From Gordonia hongkongensis (lineage in GTDB: Bacteria; Actinomycetota; Actinomycetes; Mycobacteriales; Mycobacteriaceae): DNA of 64,000 nucleotides. The stretch spans positions 1,550,001-1,614,000 of the forward strand of contig NZ_CP095552.1 in NCBI RefSeq assembly GCF_023078355.1. Reading direction: 5' to 3'. The first letter of the stretch is position 1, and every line of letters begins with the position of its first letter. The notes under the pieces are model-generated. The model made no database searches and had not been told where the DNA came from. It saw only the letters and a list, made by a program, of their open reading frames with translations. Positions 24,919 through 32,895 of this stretch are shown piece after piece. The translations under genes and the position numbers were made by a program.

Positions 24919-25155
24919 GCCCTTCGAGGCTCGTCGCTTTCGCTCCTCGCACCTCAGGGGGCAGGGGCGCTCGACGTTATTGCGCGCCCGGAGTATCTGA
25001 GGCCTGGCGGCGCCGTTTGGACTACGAAAGAACACCCGTGAGCGTCCAGATTCATGCTCCCTGAGGTGCGAGCGAAGCGAGCCACGAAGGGCGAGGTGCA
25101 ACGCTCGCCAGCCCTTCGTGGCTCGTCGCTTTCGCTCCTCGCACCTCAGGGGGCA
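24919..25155. repeat. Second cluster of R1 repeats with inverted pair
   Basis: One reverse copy (24919-24963) is followed by a forward copy (25054-25090, CTCCCTGAGGTGCGAGCGAA then GCGAGCCACGAAGGGC) and a facing reverse copy (25111-25155). The last two form a ~45-bp imperfect stem around a ~20-nt loop. The whole 24851-25214 gap between the convergent helicase and MDMPI-type genes otherwise holds no gene. Confidence 0.85.
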
Positions 25156-25214
25156 ATGGTTGTGTTGTTTTCTCGGATCAGGGAGCTGGGTGGTCGCGCG
25201 CTCTGCGGCGGCGA

Positions 25215-26012
25215 TCAGGCAGGCAGGAACCGCTGGGCGAGTCGCGGTGCGAGCCACGGCCGGGCACCCCAGGCGATGCCCTTCCCGGTGAGTCCGACCC
25301 ACCCCGGGGACAGGCGACCGTAACCGGCGAGGAGAGCGGTCGCGGGGTCCACGCTGATGTGGACGTCGGGCCGGCGTGGCTCCGGCGGATCGATCTGCAG
25401 CTCGCCGTCGGTGAACTCGTAGACGTGCCGTTCGCCGCACCCGCGGAGCCGGATGTCGTAGGTGCCGGAGTGCCCGGCGGCGTGCACCGGATCGACCCAA
25501 CTGGGCAGGATGTGTTGGCGTGCCCGGATGATCATCAGCACCACGTCCGGTTCGACCCACCAGCGGGCCCCGACAGCGCGTGCGATGTCGCGGGCGTGCA
25601 CCACGAACTCGCCGATCAGCAGGCCGAGAGCGGCGTCGGCCCGGATGACGCGGTCGCCGTCGAAGTGCATCTTCGGGACCTGCGCGTGGAAATGCGACAC
25701 CTCGTCGACGAGTTCGCGGAGGTCGTCGGTCAATCGTCGGCAGAGCACTGTCACGTCGCGCGTCGGCAGGTTGGCGATCTGCTTGGCATTGAAGTCGGGT
25801 ACGTCGACCGCCGAACAGCACCACTCACCTTCGCCGCGCGCGAGTTCGAGAAAGCGCGACGGCGCCATCGCGACATGGCCAACACAATCGGTCAGCGTCC
25901 AGGCGGGGGCGTCGGGAAGCCGGGTGTCGGGGTCGCCGACGCCGAGCACGAGATCGGTGAACCGATCCGCAGTCGTGAGCGCGGCGTCGATGTAGTCAAA
26001 CCTCGAGAACAT
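25215..26012 (-). CDS. Maleylpyruvate-isomerase-like (MDMPI/DinB fold) protein
   Basis: The protein has 265 residues from ATG 26012. It contains an N-terminal DinB/MDMPI-type four-helix bundle (DYIDAALTTADRFTDLVLGV, WTLTDCVGHVAMAPSRFLEL, LLIGEFVVHARDIARAVGAR), with His residues where the family binds metal. The C-terminal region resembles an SCP2-like domain (YEFTDGELQIDPPEPRRPDV, ISVDPATALLAGYGRLSPG). Family members are mycothiol-dependent isomerases or transferases, but the substrate is unknown. In-frame starts further upstream (to 26141) cannot be excluded. Confidence 0.75.
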   Translation of the reverse strand: MFSRFDYIDAALTTADRFTDLVLGVGDPDTRLPDAPAWTLTDCVGHVAMAPSRFLELARGEGEWCCSAVDVPDFNAKQIANLPTRDVTVLCRRLTDDLRELVDEVSHFHAQVPKMHFDGDRVIRADAALGLLIGEFVVHARDIARAVGARWWVEPDVVLMIIRARQHILPSWVDPVHAAGHSGTYDIRLRGCGERHVYEFTDGELQIDPPEPRRPDVHISVDPATALLAGYGRLSPGWVGLTGKGIAWGARPWLAPRLAQRFLPA

Positions 26013-26159
26013 CCTCGTCGCGCGTGGTTCCTCCCCCCACATGGGGCACGAGATTACCCCGGCCCGTTGCGACGTGCGACACATTCCGTGCCGACACGTC
26101 GAACCTGTGGACAGATGTGCAAGGTGCGCAACATTATTCACAAACGCGCACGGTGATTC

Positions 26160-27122
26160 TCAGTCACGCGACACCGCCGGGGCGGCTTCGCCGAGCCGTA
26201 CGCAGACGACGCCGAGCACGATGAGCAGGCCGCCGGCGAGTTGAATCGGTGCCGGCAGTTCGTCGAGCACGAGCCAGGCGAAGACCACCGCGAACAGCAC
26301 CTCGGACAACGCCACGAACGACATCACCCGGGCCCCGAGCAGCCGGCCGCCCGCGATGCCGGAGCCGTAGGCCATGGCGGCCGAGACCACACCCAGCAGC
26401 ACGAGCGGGATCCACCAGGCCACCTCGAGCGCACCGACCTCGACCGGGTCCGTGGTCATGGTCATCGGCAGGATCCCGGTCAGCCCCGCGACGACGAGGG
26501 CCAGTGCGCCGATGAGCAGGCCACCCGCGGCCAGGCTCAGGGGCGGCCAGCCCGTGCGGTCGTCGGCGGAGATCACGAAGTAGGCGGCGGCCCCGACCAT
26601 CGCGGCGAGCGCCCACAGCACCCCGATCGCGCTGATCGGGACGTCGCCGGTGAGGTCGAGGACGAGCGCGAGTCCCCCGATCGCGAGTGCCGCGCCGAGC
26701 ACGGTGACGCGACCCGGACGCTGCCCGTGGCGCAGCCACATCCACACCAGCACGGCGACCGGGGCGGTGTATTCGATGAGCAGCGCGACGCCGACCTGCA
26801 GGTAGGTCACGGCATAGAAGTAGGCCAGCTGACAGCCGGCCACCGCGAGGAGTCCGTAGGCGACGAGCACCGTCCAGGACCGTCGGCCCGGCTGCTCGGG
26901 CAGCGGCTGCCGACGGTCGCGAAAGGCGAGGAAGCCGGGAATGGCCAGGACCAGACCGCCTAGTGCGATGCGGACGGTGACGGTCGCACCGGCCGTCCAT
27001 CCCGCCTCGATCATGGCCCGGGCGAGCACCCCCGAGATGCCGAAACAGGCCGACGAGATCAGCGCGAGTGTGAGACCCAGCGCGGGTCGCGAGAGCGGCG
27101 CAGTGCGGTCCGCGGTCCTCAC
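26160..27122 (-). CDS. EamA-family (DMT superfamily) transporter
   Basis: The protein has 320 residues and about ten TM helices made of two EamA repeats (residues ~12-150 and ~160-305). Motif-like segments include SSACFGISGVLARAMIEAGW in repeat 1 and ALSEVLFAVVFAWLVLDELP in repeat 2. It probably exports a small metabolite. GTG 27122 overlaps the stop of the upstream gene (GTGA), so it is translationally coupled as the last gene of the AurF-FprB operon. The overlap supports this start over one at 27167. Confidence 0.88.
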   Translation of the reverse strand: MRTADRTAPLSRPALGLTLALISSACFGISGVLARAMIEAGWTAGATVTVRIALGGLVLAIPGFLAFRDRRQPLPEQPGRRSWTVLVAYGLLAVAGCQLAYFYAVTYLQVGVALLIEYTAPVAVLVWMWLRHGQRPGRVTVLGAALAIGGLALVLDLTGDVPISAIGVLWALAAMVGAAAYFVISADDRTGWPPLSLAAGGLLIGALALVVAGLTGILPMTMTTDPVEVGALEVAWWIPLVLLGVVSAAMAYGSGIAGGRLLGARVMSFVALSEVLFAVVFAWLVLDELPAPIQLAGGLLIVLGVVCVRLGEAAPAVSRD

Positions 27123-27604
27123 GGATTCTTGGCGGCGACGATGGCCGAGCGAACGGCCTCCCGGCATTCCGTGCCCGCCGGCTCACCCGTTCCGAGGTAG
27201 AAGCTGCCCGGGCGCCCTTCATGACCGGCGAAGCCGGTCACCGAGAATCCGTCGGATTCCGGGACATACGGGGTCGACGACATCGACGCGGCGGCGAGCG
27301 GACACGACAGCGCCGACACCCCACGTTCGGCCCCGGACACCACGACGATCAGGTGGGTCGGATGCAGCACGATGAGCGTCTGGTGCTCGGAATCGGGGTC
27401 GACGGGGTTGCTGCGTCGTCCGAAGAGCTTGCCGAAGAACGTGGTCGACGGCGGGTTGATGCTCCGGGTGATCCACGCCGGCAGGTCGTCGGTGACGGTG
27501 AGCTGTGTCGAGTCGGCATGGTCGCGCAGCGTGGCGGCGACGTCGGCAGGTAGATCGGACAGATCGGCGCGCACGGTGGTGCGCTGGTACGCGGGGAGCC
27601 CCAT
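27119..27604 (-). CDS. Conserved hypothetical protein
   Basis: The 161-residue soluble protein has no signal or TM helix. It begins MGLPAYQRTTVRADLSDLPA, has a basic loop FFGKLFGRRSNPVD (about residues 57-70), strand-rich middle TLIVLHPTHLIVVVSG and ends EAVRSAIVAAKNP. The strand pattern recalls a PH-like barrel, but I cannot assign a family. It starts 25 nt after fprB and overlaps the EamA gene by 4 nt. Confidence 0.65.
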   Translation of the reverse strand: MGLPAYQRTTVRADLSDLPADVAATLRDHADSTQLTVTDDLPAWITRSINPPSTTFFGKLFGRRSNPVDPDSEHQTLIVLHPTHLIVVVSGAERGVSALSCPLAAASMSSTPYVPESDGFSVTGFAGHEGRPGSFYLGTGEPAGTECREAVRSAIVAAKNP

Positions 27605-27629
27605 GGCTGAAATCTAGCGCAGCAGTCCG

Positions 27630-29210
27630 TCAATCGAGGCCGGCGACGGACGACGCGACGCCGAGGCGTCGGCCGAGCAACCGACGGCGACGCGGTGCCG
27701 AGGCCTCGGTCGCGTTCGACTCGAGGTCGTCGAGCAATGAGGCGACGGTCTGCGCCGAGTCGGTCTTGTTGGTGCCGATGAAGCCCGACGGACCGCGCTT
27801 GATCCAACCGGTCACATACATCCCGGGTACGGGCTCGGTCCCGTCGAGCACGCGGCCGTCGAGGTGCGGGATGATCCCGGCCGCGTCGTCGAACGGGAGA
27901 CCCGGGACCGCGACACCGCGGTAACCGACCGAGGTGAGGACGAGCCCGGTTTCGAGCCCCACCGTCTCGCCGGTGGGTTCGATGCCGACCGCGGCTCCGG
28001 AGTCGTCGACGACCGGACGGTTGCGGCCGGCGGTCAACGTGCGCGCGCGGCCGTCCGCACCGGCGGTCACCTCCATCGGAGAGGCGAAGAACGCCAATCG
28101 GATTCGACGGCCCTCGGGTTCGGGGCGGGCGGCGCACTCGGCCAGGAGATCGAGCTTGGCACGAATCGTGGTGTCCAGGTCGGCGGGTGCGGGCAGCGCT
28201 TCGAGGTCGGCGGCGTCGACGGTGACCGGGACCCCCGAATCGACCAGTCCGATGAGTTCGGGCAGGGTGAAGGCCGCGTGCGCGGGTCCGCGACGGCCCA
28301 TCACCACCACCTCGCGGACCGACGAGGACCGCAGCTTCGCCAGTGCCGGACGGGAGATGTCGGTGGCGGCGAGAGTGCCCGGGTCGGCGACGAGGATGCG
28401 TGCGACGTCGAGGGCGACGTTGCCGTTGCCCACGACCACGACGCGCTCGGTGTCGAGATCGACGTCGAGGTCGGCGAAGTCGGGATGGCCGTTGTACCAA
28501 CCCACGAAGGATGTCGCGCTGGACACTCCGGGGAGATCGAATCCCGGCAGCGCGAGTTGCCGGTCGGTGGGTGCCCCGCCCGCCCAGATCACGCCCTGGT
28601 GACGGGCGCGCAGGTCGGCCAGGGTGAGGTCCCGCCCGACCTCGGTGTTCAGCAGGATCTCCAGTCGGGGGTTGCGCGCGATGTCGTCGAACAGCTCCAT
28701 CACCTTGCGGGTGTGCAGGTGATCGGGCGCGACGCCGAACCGTGCCAGCCCGAACGGCCGGTCGAGACGTTCGTACATGGTGACCGAGACCTGTGGCTGC
28801 CGCAGCAGCTCGTCGGCCGCGTACATCGCCGACGGGCCCGAACCCACGATGCCGATCGAGATCGAGGTGTCGACGGCCAGCTGCCGCGGACGATCGATGG
28901 GCGCGAGGGGTAGCCGACGGGCCGGGTCGACGGGGAAGCGCGCGGCTCCGTCGGCCGGATCGTGGTACTGGGTCGCGTTGACCTCGACGAACCGTTCCTG
29001 CCCAGCCGGCAGGCGATGTCCCGGGACGATGGCGCCGACCGGGCACGCACTGACACATGCGCCGCAGTCGACGCAGGTCGCGGGATCGATGTACAGCATC
29101 TCGGCGATGCCGAAATCGGGCTCTTCAGGTGTGGGGTGGATGCAGTTGACGGGACATGCGTACACGCACGACGCGTCGCCGCAGCACGCCTGGGTGACGA
29201 CGTGGGGCAT
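27630..29210 (-). CDS. fprB: Ferredoxin / ferredoxin-NADP+ reductase fusion FprB
   Basis: The 526-residue protein fuses an N-terminal 7Fe-type ferredoxin to an FAD- and NADP-dependent reductase. Its cluster-binding Cys are in ACCGDASCVYACPVNCIHP and CVDCGACVSACPVGAI, about residues 9-62. The reductase has FAD site SIGIVGSGPSAMYAADELLR (about 117-136) and NADP site VVVGNGNVALDVARIL (about 255-270). The C-terminal FAD-contact region GWIKRGPSGFIGTNKTDS matches adrenodoxin-reductase-type FprA/FprB. It lies 34 nt after the AurF-type diiron gene, so it probably supplies that enzyme with electrons. Confidence 0.93.
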   Translation of the reverse strand: MPHVVTQACCGDASCVYACPVNCIHPTPEEPDFGIAEMLYIDPATCVDCGACVSACPVGAIVPGHRLPAGQERFVEVNATQYHDPADGAARFPVDPARRLPLAPIDRPRQLAVDTSISIGIVGSGPSAMYAADELLRQPQVSVTMYERLDRPFGLARFGVAPDHLHTRKVMELFDDIARNPRLEILLNTEVGRDLTLADLRARHQGVIWAGGAPTDRQLALPGFDLPGVSSATSFVGWYNGHPDFADLDVDLDTERVVVVGNGNVALDVARILVADPGTLAATDISRPALAKLRSSSVREVVVMGRRGPAHAAFTLPELIGLVDSGVPVTVDAADLEALPAPADLDTTIRAKLDLLAECAARPEPEGRRIRLAFFASPMEVTAGADGRARTLTAGRNRPVVDDSGAAVGIEPTGETVGLETGLVLTSVGYRGVAVPGLPFDDAAGIIPHLDGRVLDGTEPVPGMYVTGWIKRGPSGFIGTNKTDSAQTVASLLDDLESNATEASAPRRRRLLGRRLGVASSVAGLD

Positions 29211-29244
29211 GGTCTCGGGTTCTACCTGCGTTCGGGGTTCGGGT

Positions 29245-30279
29245 TCAGGCCGCGGTGTAGGTGGGCTCGCTGCGGAACCGTGACGGGCGGCCGCTGATGC
29301 CGAGCGCGCGCCACAGCAGGCGCGAGACCGGGTTCATCAGTCCGCTCTGCTCGCCGAGCATGCGGACGTCACCGAAGACGTTGCGCAGGAATCGCTTCGA
29401 CTCCGGCGACCGCCAGAAGATGTCCTTCATGACCGCGTCGGGCACGTCGAACCGCTTGGCGAAGCTCCGCGGGGGCACCACGATGGCGCCGCAGAGGATG
29501 CGCATGGTCAGCGGGAGCATCAGCGACAACAGGAAACGCTGGACGCGTCCGCGCTGCGGCACCTGCTCGCGGATCAGGTGGTGGGCGAAGGAGATGTGGC
29601 GTGCTTCCTCGGCGACGTGCAGCTGCATCACCGCGGCCATCGTCGGGTGCAGGCTCGCGCGGGTTCGCAGGAAGTCCTTCTGGATGTGGTCGATCGGCTC
29701 CTCGCCGCCGAGCACACCGAAGAAGAAGACGGTGGGGAAGACCGTCGAGACCAGCGGAACGAGAGGAGAGATGAGGCGATAGCCCAGCTTGGCCCCGGGA
29801 ACGTCCATGCCGGTTCGATTGACGAACTCCTGGAACATCAGGGTGTGGTTGCACTCCTCCTTGGATTCGTGCGTGGTGTACCGGAATTCGCGGGCGCCGT
29901 TGGGGAGTTTGAAGCTGTACTGCATCAGGCCGCGGATCAGAACCGACTCGAACTGCAGGCCGACCTTGGCGACATTGGCCTGGCGCCACATGCCGATCTC
30001 GATCTGCTTCTCCTGCGGCAACTGCTGGTACCACGGGTGGCGGCCGATCGGGTCGACCTCGTAGGACAGAATCCACCGCGGATCGTTCTCGACGATCGCC
30101 ATGTCCGGCGCGTCCCAGTCGATGTCGACGTACGGGTCGAAGTTGCGATGGACCGACGCGGCGGACAGGTCGTCGAGGACCTGGGCGAAGTCGTGGTCGC
30201 CGCCGGTCTTGTCGTGCTGCGGCACGTAGCGGGCGGGCGCCTCGTGCTCCCGGTCGGTCCGGGTCAGTGCTTTCGTCAT
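29245..30279 (-). CDS. AurF-type diiron N-oxygenase family protein
   Basis: The protein has 344 residues from ATG 30279 (AAGGGA upstream). It is helical with the diiron ligand pattern of AurF-like oxygenases: HESKEECNHTLMFQEF (about residues 133-148) and HVAEEARHISFAHHLI (about 216-231), plus FESVLIRGLMQYSF earlier. Characterised members oxidise aryl-amines, but the native substrate in mycobacteria-like genomes is unknown. It heads a four-gene minus-strand operon: AurF, FprB, hypothetical, EamA exporter. That set is consistent with an oxygenase, its reductase and export of a product. Confidence 0.88.
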   Translation of the reverse strand: MTKALTRTDREHEAPARYVPQHDKTGGDHDFAQVLDDLSAASVHRNFDPYVDIDWDAPDMAIVENDPRWILSYEVDPIGRHPWYQQLPQEKQIEIGMWRQANVAKVGLQFESVLIRGLMQYSFKLPNGAREFRYTTHESKEECNHTLMFQEFVNRTGMDVPGAKLGYRLISPLVPLVSTVFPTVFFFGVLGGEEPIDHIQKDFLRTRASLHPTMAAVMQLHVAEEARHISFAHHLIREQVPQRGRVQRFLLSLMLPLTMRILCGAIVVPPRSFAKRFDVPDAVMKDIFWRSPESKRFLRNVFGDVRMLGEQSGLMNPVSRLLWRALGISGRPSRFRSEPTYTAA

Positions 30280-30336
30280 CGTCGCATCCCTTCGGCGTGG
30301 GCGGCTCGGTCGGTGAAACAGACCACAGCGGATGAC

Positions 30337-30351
30337 TCGAACGTATTTCGA
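30337..30351. promoter_or_regulatory. Inverted repeat TCGAA-N5-TTCGA before the AurF gene
   Basis: TCGAA (30337-30341) and TTCGA (30347-30351) flank CGTAT, 58 nt upstream of the AurF start, within an otherwise gene-free divergent region. It is a possible operator. Confidence 0.3.
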
Positions 30352-30481
30352 CGGGCCGCTATTTGTCAACACTCGATGTCACGTTCGATACCGGCACAAT
30401 GCACCGGTGCGTTCACCGGCAGGCCTGCCCGACTCCCGTGCAGTTCAGGGGCTGACCTGGTGCGACGGGTGTAATTCGTTC

Positions 30482-30495
30482 GGGTTATATAACCC
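30482..30495. promoter_or_regulatory. 14-bp palindrome GGGTTATATAACCC in divergent promoter region
   Basis: This is a perfect palindrome in the AurF/oxidoreductase gap (30280-30672), with AT-rich core and TATAAC usable as a -10 box. A good ribosome-binding site (GGAGGAG) with ATG 30566 follows, opening a 36-codon Arg-rich frame whose TGA overlaps the GTG at 30673. The palindrome could be an operator shared by both operons. No dedicated regulator gene is adjacent. Confidence 0.45.
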
Positions 30496-30672
30496 CGTCG
30501 CGAGCATCGCCGCGGGTTAGAGTTACCGCACCATCCGTGCCCGCGTCTGCTCACCTGGAGGAGCGATGTCCCGTCGTGTTCCGCACGCGTCCCGGCGTTC
30601 TAGGGACGCGACGCATGCCGCCCGCGTCGGTCGACGCGGCCTGCCGGCGGTACCACGCACCCGGGTCCGGTC

Positions 30673-32444
30673 GTGACCCAGCCGCCGCACGGTCCGACGC
30701 GTGTCGTCCCCAACCCCGGCGGGCCCCTGCCGGGCGCGCCGGGTCCGCGGCCACCGGGGCCCGCCCCGCGTCGCCCGGGACCCCCACCGCCCGTTCCGCC
30801 TCGTCCCGGACCGATGCCCGGCCAGGCGCCCCCGCGCCGCGGCCGGGCCCTGGGCCTGTTCCGGCGCCCGGACGAGGCGCTCCCGGGCCCGCGGGCGCCG
30901 TCGGCGATCTGACACCGGGGCTGGTCGACACCGACATCTGGACCGATGCGATGGTCGAGGCCGCGGGCATCCCGATCGTCGACGTCCCGTTCGTCACGGT
31001 CGGCTCGGGCATCGGGTCATTCGTGACCGTCGACTACCTGCGCATCTGCGGGGTGCCGCTGGACCGGATCGCGGTGCTCGGCCCCCAGGACGTGCCCTGG
31101 CACAGCTACGAGTACCTGACCCGGGTGTCGCAGATCCCGCGCACGGAGCGCCTGCGTTCGGATTCGGCGTCGACCCCGGACAACATCTGGGGTTTCCCGT
31201 CGTACGCGGTGCGGGAGGCCTGGGCGGACAAGAAGCTCAAGCCGCTGTGGAATGTGCTGGTGGAGCCCGTCTTCGCGAACTTCTACACGCCGAGGGCCGG
31301 GCAGGCGTTCGAGTCGATGCAGAAGGAATGCGAACGGATCGGCTACCTGAAGTGCCTGCACCGTGGTCAGGTCCGGATGATCCGACGCCGCGCCGCCGGT
31401 GGCTACTTCACGATTCTCACACCGCCGCAGGGGACTTCGCCCACCAAGCGGGTGGCCTTCCGCAGCCAGTGGGTCCATGTCGCGATCGGATACCCGGGCA
31501 TCAAGCTCCTGCCCGATCTCCAGGCGTTCCGCGAGACCTACCGCGACGCCAGCAAGGTCGTCAACGCCTACGAGTCGCACGAGCACATCTACCAGTCGCT
31601 GCAACGCAAACCCGGCACCGTGGTGATCCGCGGTGCGGGGATCGTCGCGTCGCGGGTCCTGCAGCGGCTCATCGACGATCGCGACGCGTACGGGCTCCAG
31701 ACGCAGATCGTGCACCTCTTCCGCACGTACTACGACAAACCCCACGGCCCGCACATCTTCATGCGGCGCAAGGGCAAAGACGGTTGGGCCTACCAGGGCT
31801 TCAACTATCCGAAGTCGGTCTGGGGCGGGCAGCTCAAGGCCCGCATGCGCAAGCTCGAGGGGCACGAGCGGGCGGAGGCGTACAAGCAGATGGGCGGGAC
31901 CAACACTCCGGTCCGCGACGACTGGCAGGAGCAGTTGGCCCGCGGGCGGCGCGAGGGCTGGTACCGCGTCGCCGTCGGCAAGGCGGAGAGTCTGTTGCCG
32001 GCTGCGGGCGGGCAGGGGGTGGTGACCACCGTGCGGGTCGACCCGCACGCACCGATCCGGCAGGACCACCGGCCCGACGGCACCTTCGAGATCTACGCCG
32101 ACTACGTGATCGACTGCACCGGACTCGAAGCCGACGTCCGCGAGCACCGCCTGCTGCGTGATCTGCTGGACCACACCGGCGCCGGCATCAACCCGGTCGG
32201 TCGCATGGACGTCGAACGCGACTTCGAGCTGAAGGGGACACGCAGCGGGAACGGCAAGCTGTACGCCTCGGGCAGCGCGACGCTCGGCGGTTACTTTCCC
32301 GGCGTCGACACCTTCCTCGGTCTGCAGATCGCCGCCCTCGAGATCGTCGACGACCTTGCCCGCCAGGGGTTCTGTCGACGACTGACGCCCTGGCGATCGA
32401 CCGCCCAGTGGTGGCGCTGGATGAACAACAAGGGAGTCGACTGA
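30673..32444 (+). CDS. FAD/NAD(P)-binding protein, Pro-rich N-terminus with probable frameshift
   Basis: The well-formed part (from about 30930) has two dinucleotide-binding motifs, PFVTVGSGIGSFVTVDYLRI and TVVIRGAGIVASRVLQRLID, and a late YVIDCTGLEAD strand, as in flavin monooxygenase-like proteins. About 500 residues are clear. Upstream, the frame starting at GTG 30673 reads a Pro-rich segment (PGPPPPVPPRPGPMPGQAPP ... RRPDEALPGPRAP) but stops at 30910-30912, while the oxidoreductase is in another frame. One extra G near 30900 would join them as ...PRAPVGDLTPGLVD. Alternatives are a start at GTG 30537 or ATG 30951 in the oxidoreductase frame. It is the first gene of a five-gene operon, and its substrate is unknown. 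Confidence 0.7.
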
Positions 32445-32445
32445 C

Positions 32446-32895
32446 ATGTTGCCCACCCTGTGGGGGCGAATCCAGACCCGCGTGCTGGTGCTCGGCATCC
32501 TCGGCGGCCTGTGGACCATCGTGCTCGTCCCGTTCCTGTGGCTCATCTCCTCGGGGGACCCGTCGATCCTCGACGTCTACCGGGTCGCCTTCACCGTGCT
32601 CGTCACCGTCATCGTCCTCGGGGTGCTCTGGGAATTCCTGTACCACTTCCTGCAGCAGTTCCGTTGGGAAAAGGACTGGCCGACGCTCTTCGGGCTCCTC
32701 ACGGCGATCAACGAGGGCATCCTGGTGTGGATCGTGATCGATGGCACCGGACTGATCCCGGAGCCGCTGCAACCGTCGCCCGTCGTGTTCACCGTCCAGT
32801 TCGTCACCACCTGGTTGCTGGTGTGGGTGGCGGTCAACGGTCCACTACGCGCCGTCTTCCCCCACTGGCGATTCCAGGGAGGACGATTCCTGTGA
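32446..32895 (+). CDS. Four-TM membrane protein in FHA/pseudokinase operon
   Basis: The protein has 149 residues and four predicted TM helices (about 12-35, 46-66, 80-100, 113-133). Charged loops include EFLYHFLQQFRWEKDWPTL between helices 2 and 3. It starts 1 nt after the oxidoreductase stop and its TGA overlaps the FHA gene start (GTGA), so it is tightly coupled. No known family is recognised. It could anchor the soluble partners at the membrane. Confidence 0.7.
   Translation: MLPTLWGRIQTRVLVLGILGGLWTIVLVPFLWLISSGDPSILDVYRVAFTVLVTVIVLGVLWEFLYHFLQQFRWEKDWPTLFGLLTAINEGILVWIVIDGTGLIPEPLQPSPVVFTVQFVTTWLLVWVAVNGPLRAVFPHWRFQGGRFL

Noticed and set aside
23824..25824. Very long open frame (666 codons) antisense to the helicase
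   Set aside because: It mirrors the helicase codons, is Arg/Pro-rich and crosses the R1 repeats; the plus-strand helicase has every family motif.
30566..30676. 36-codon Arg-rich frame with a perfect RBS before the oxidoreductase
   Set aside because: Not listed as a gene: composition is typical of random GC-rich DNA and there is no conserved feature. It is kept only as part of the N-terminus problem.
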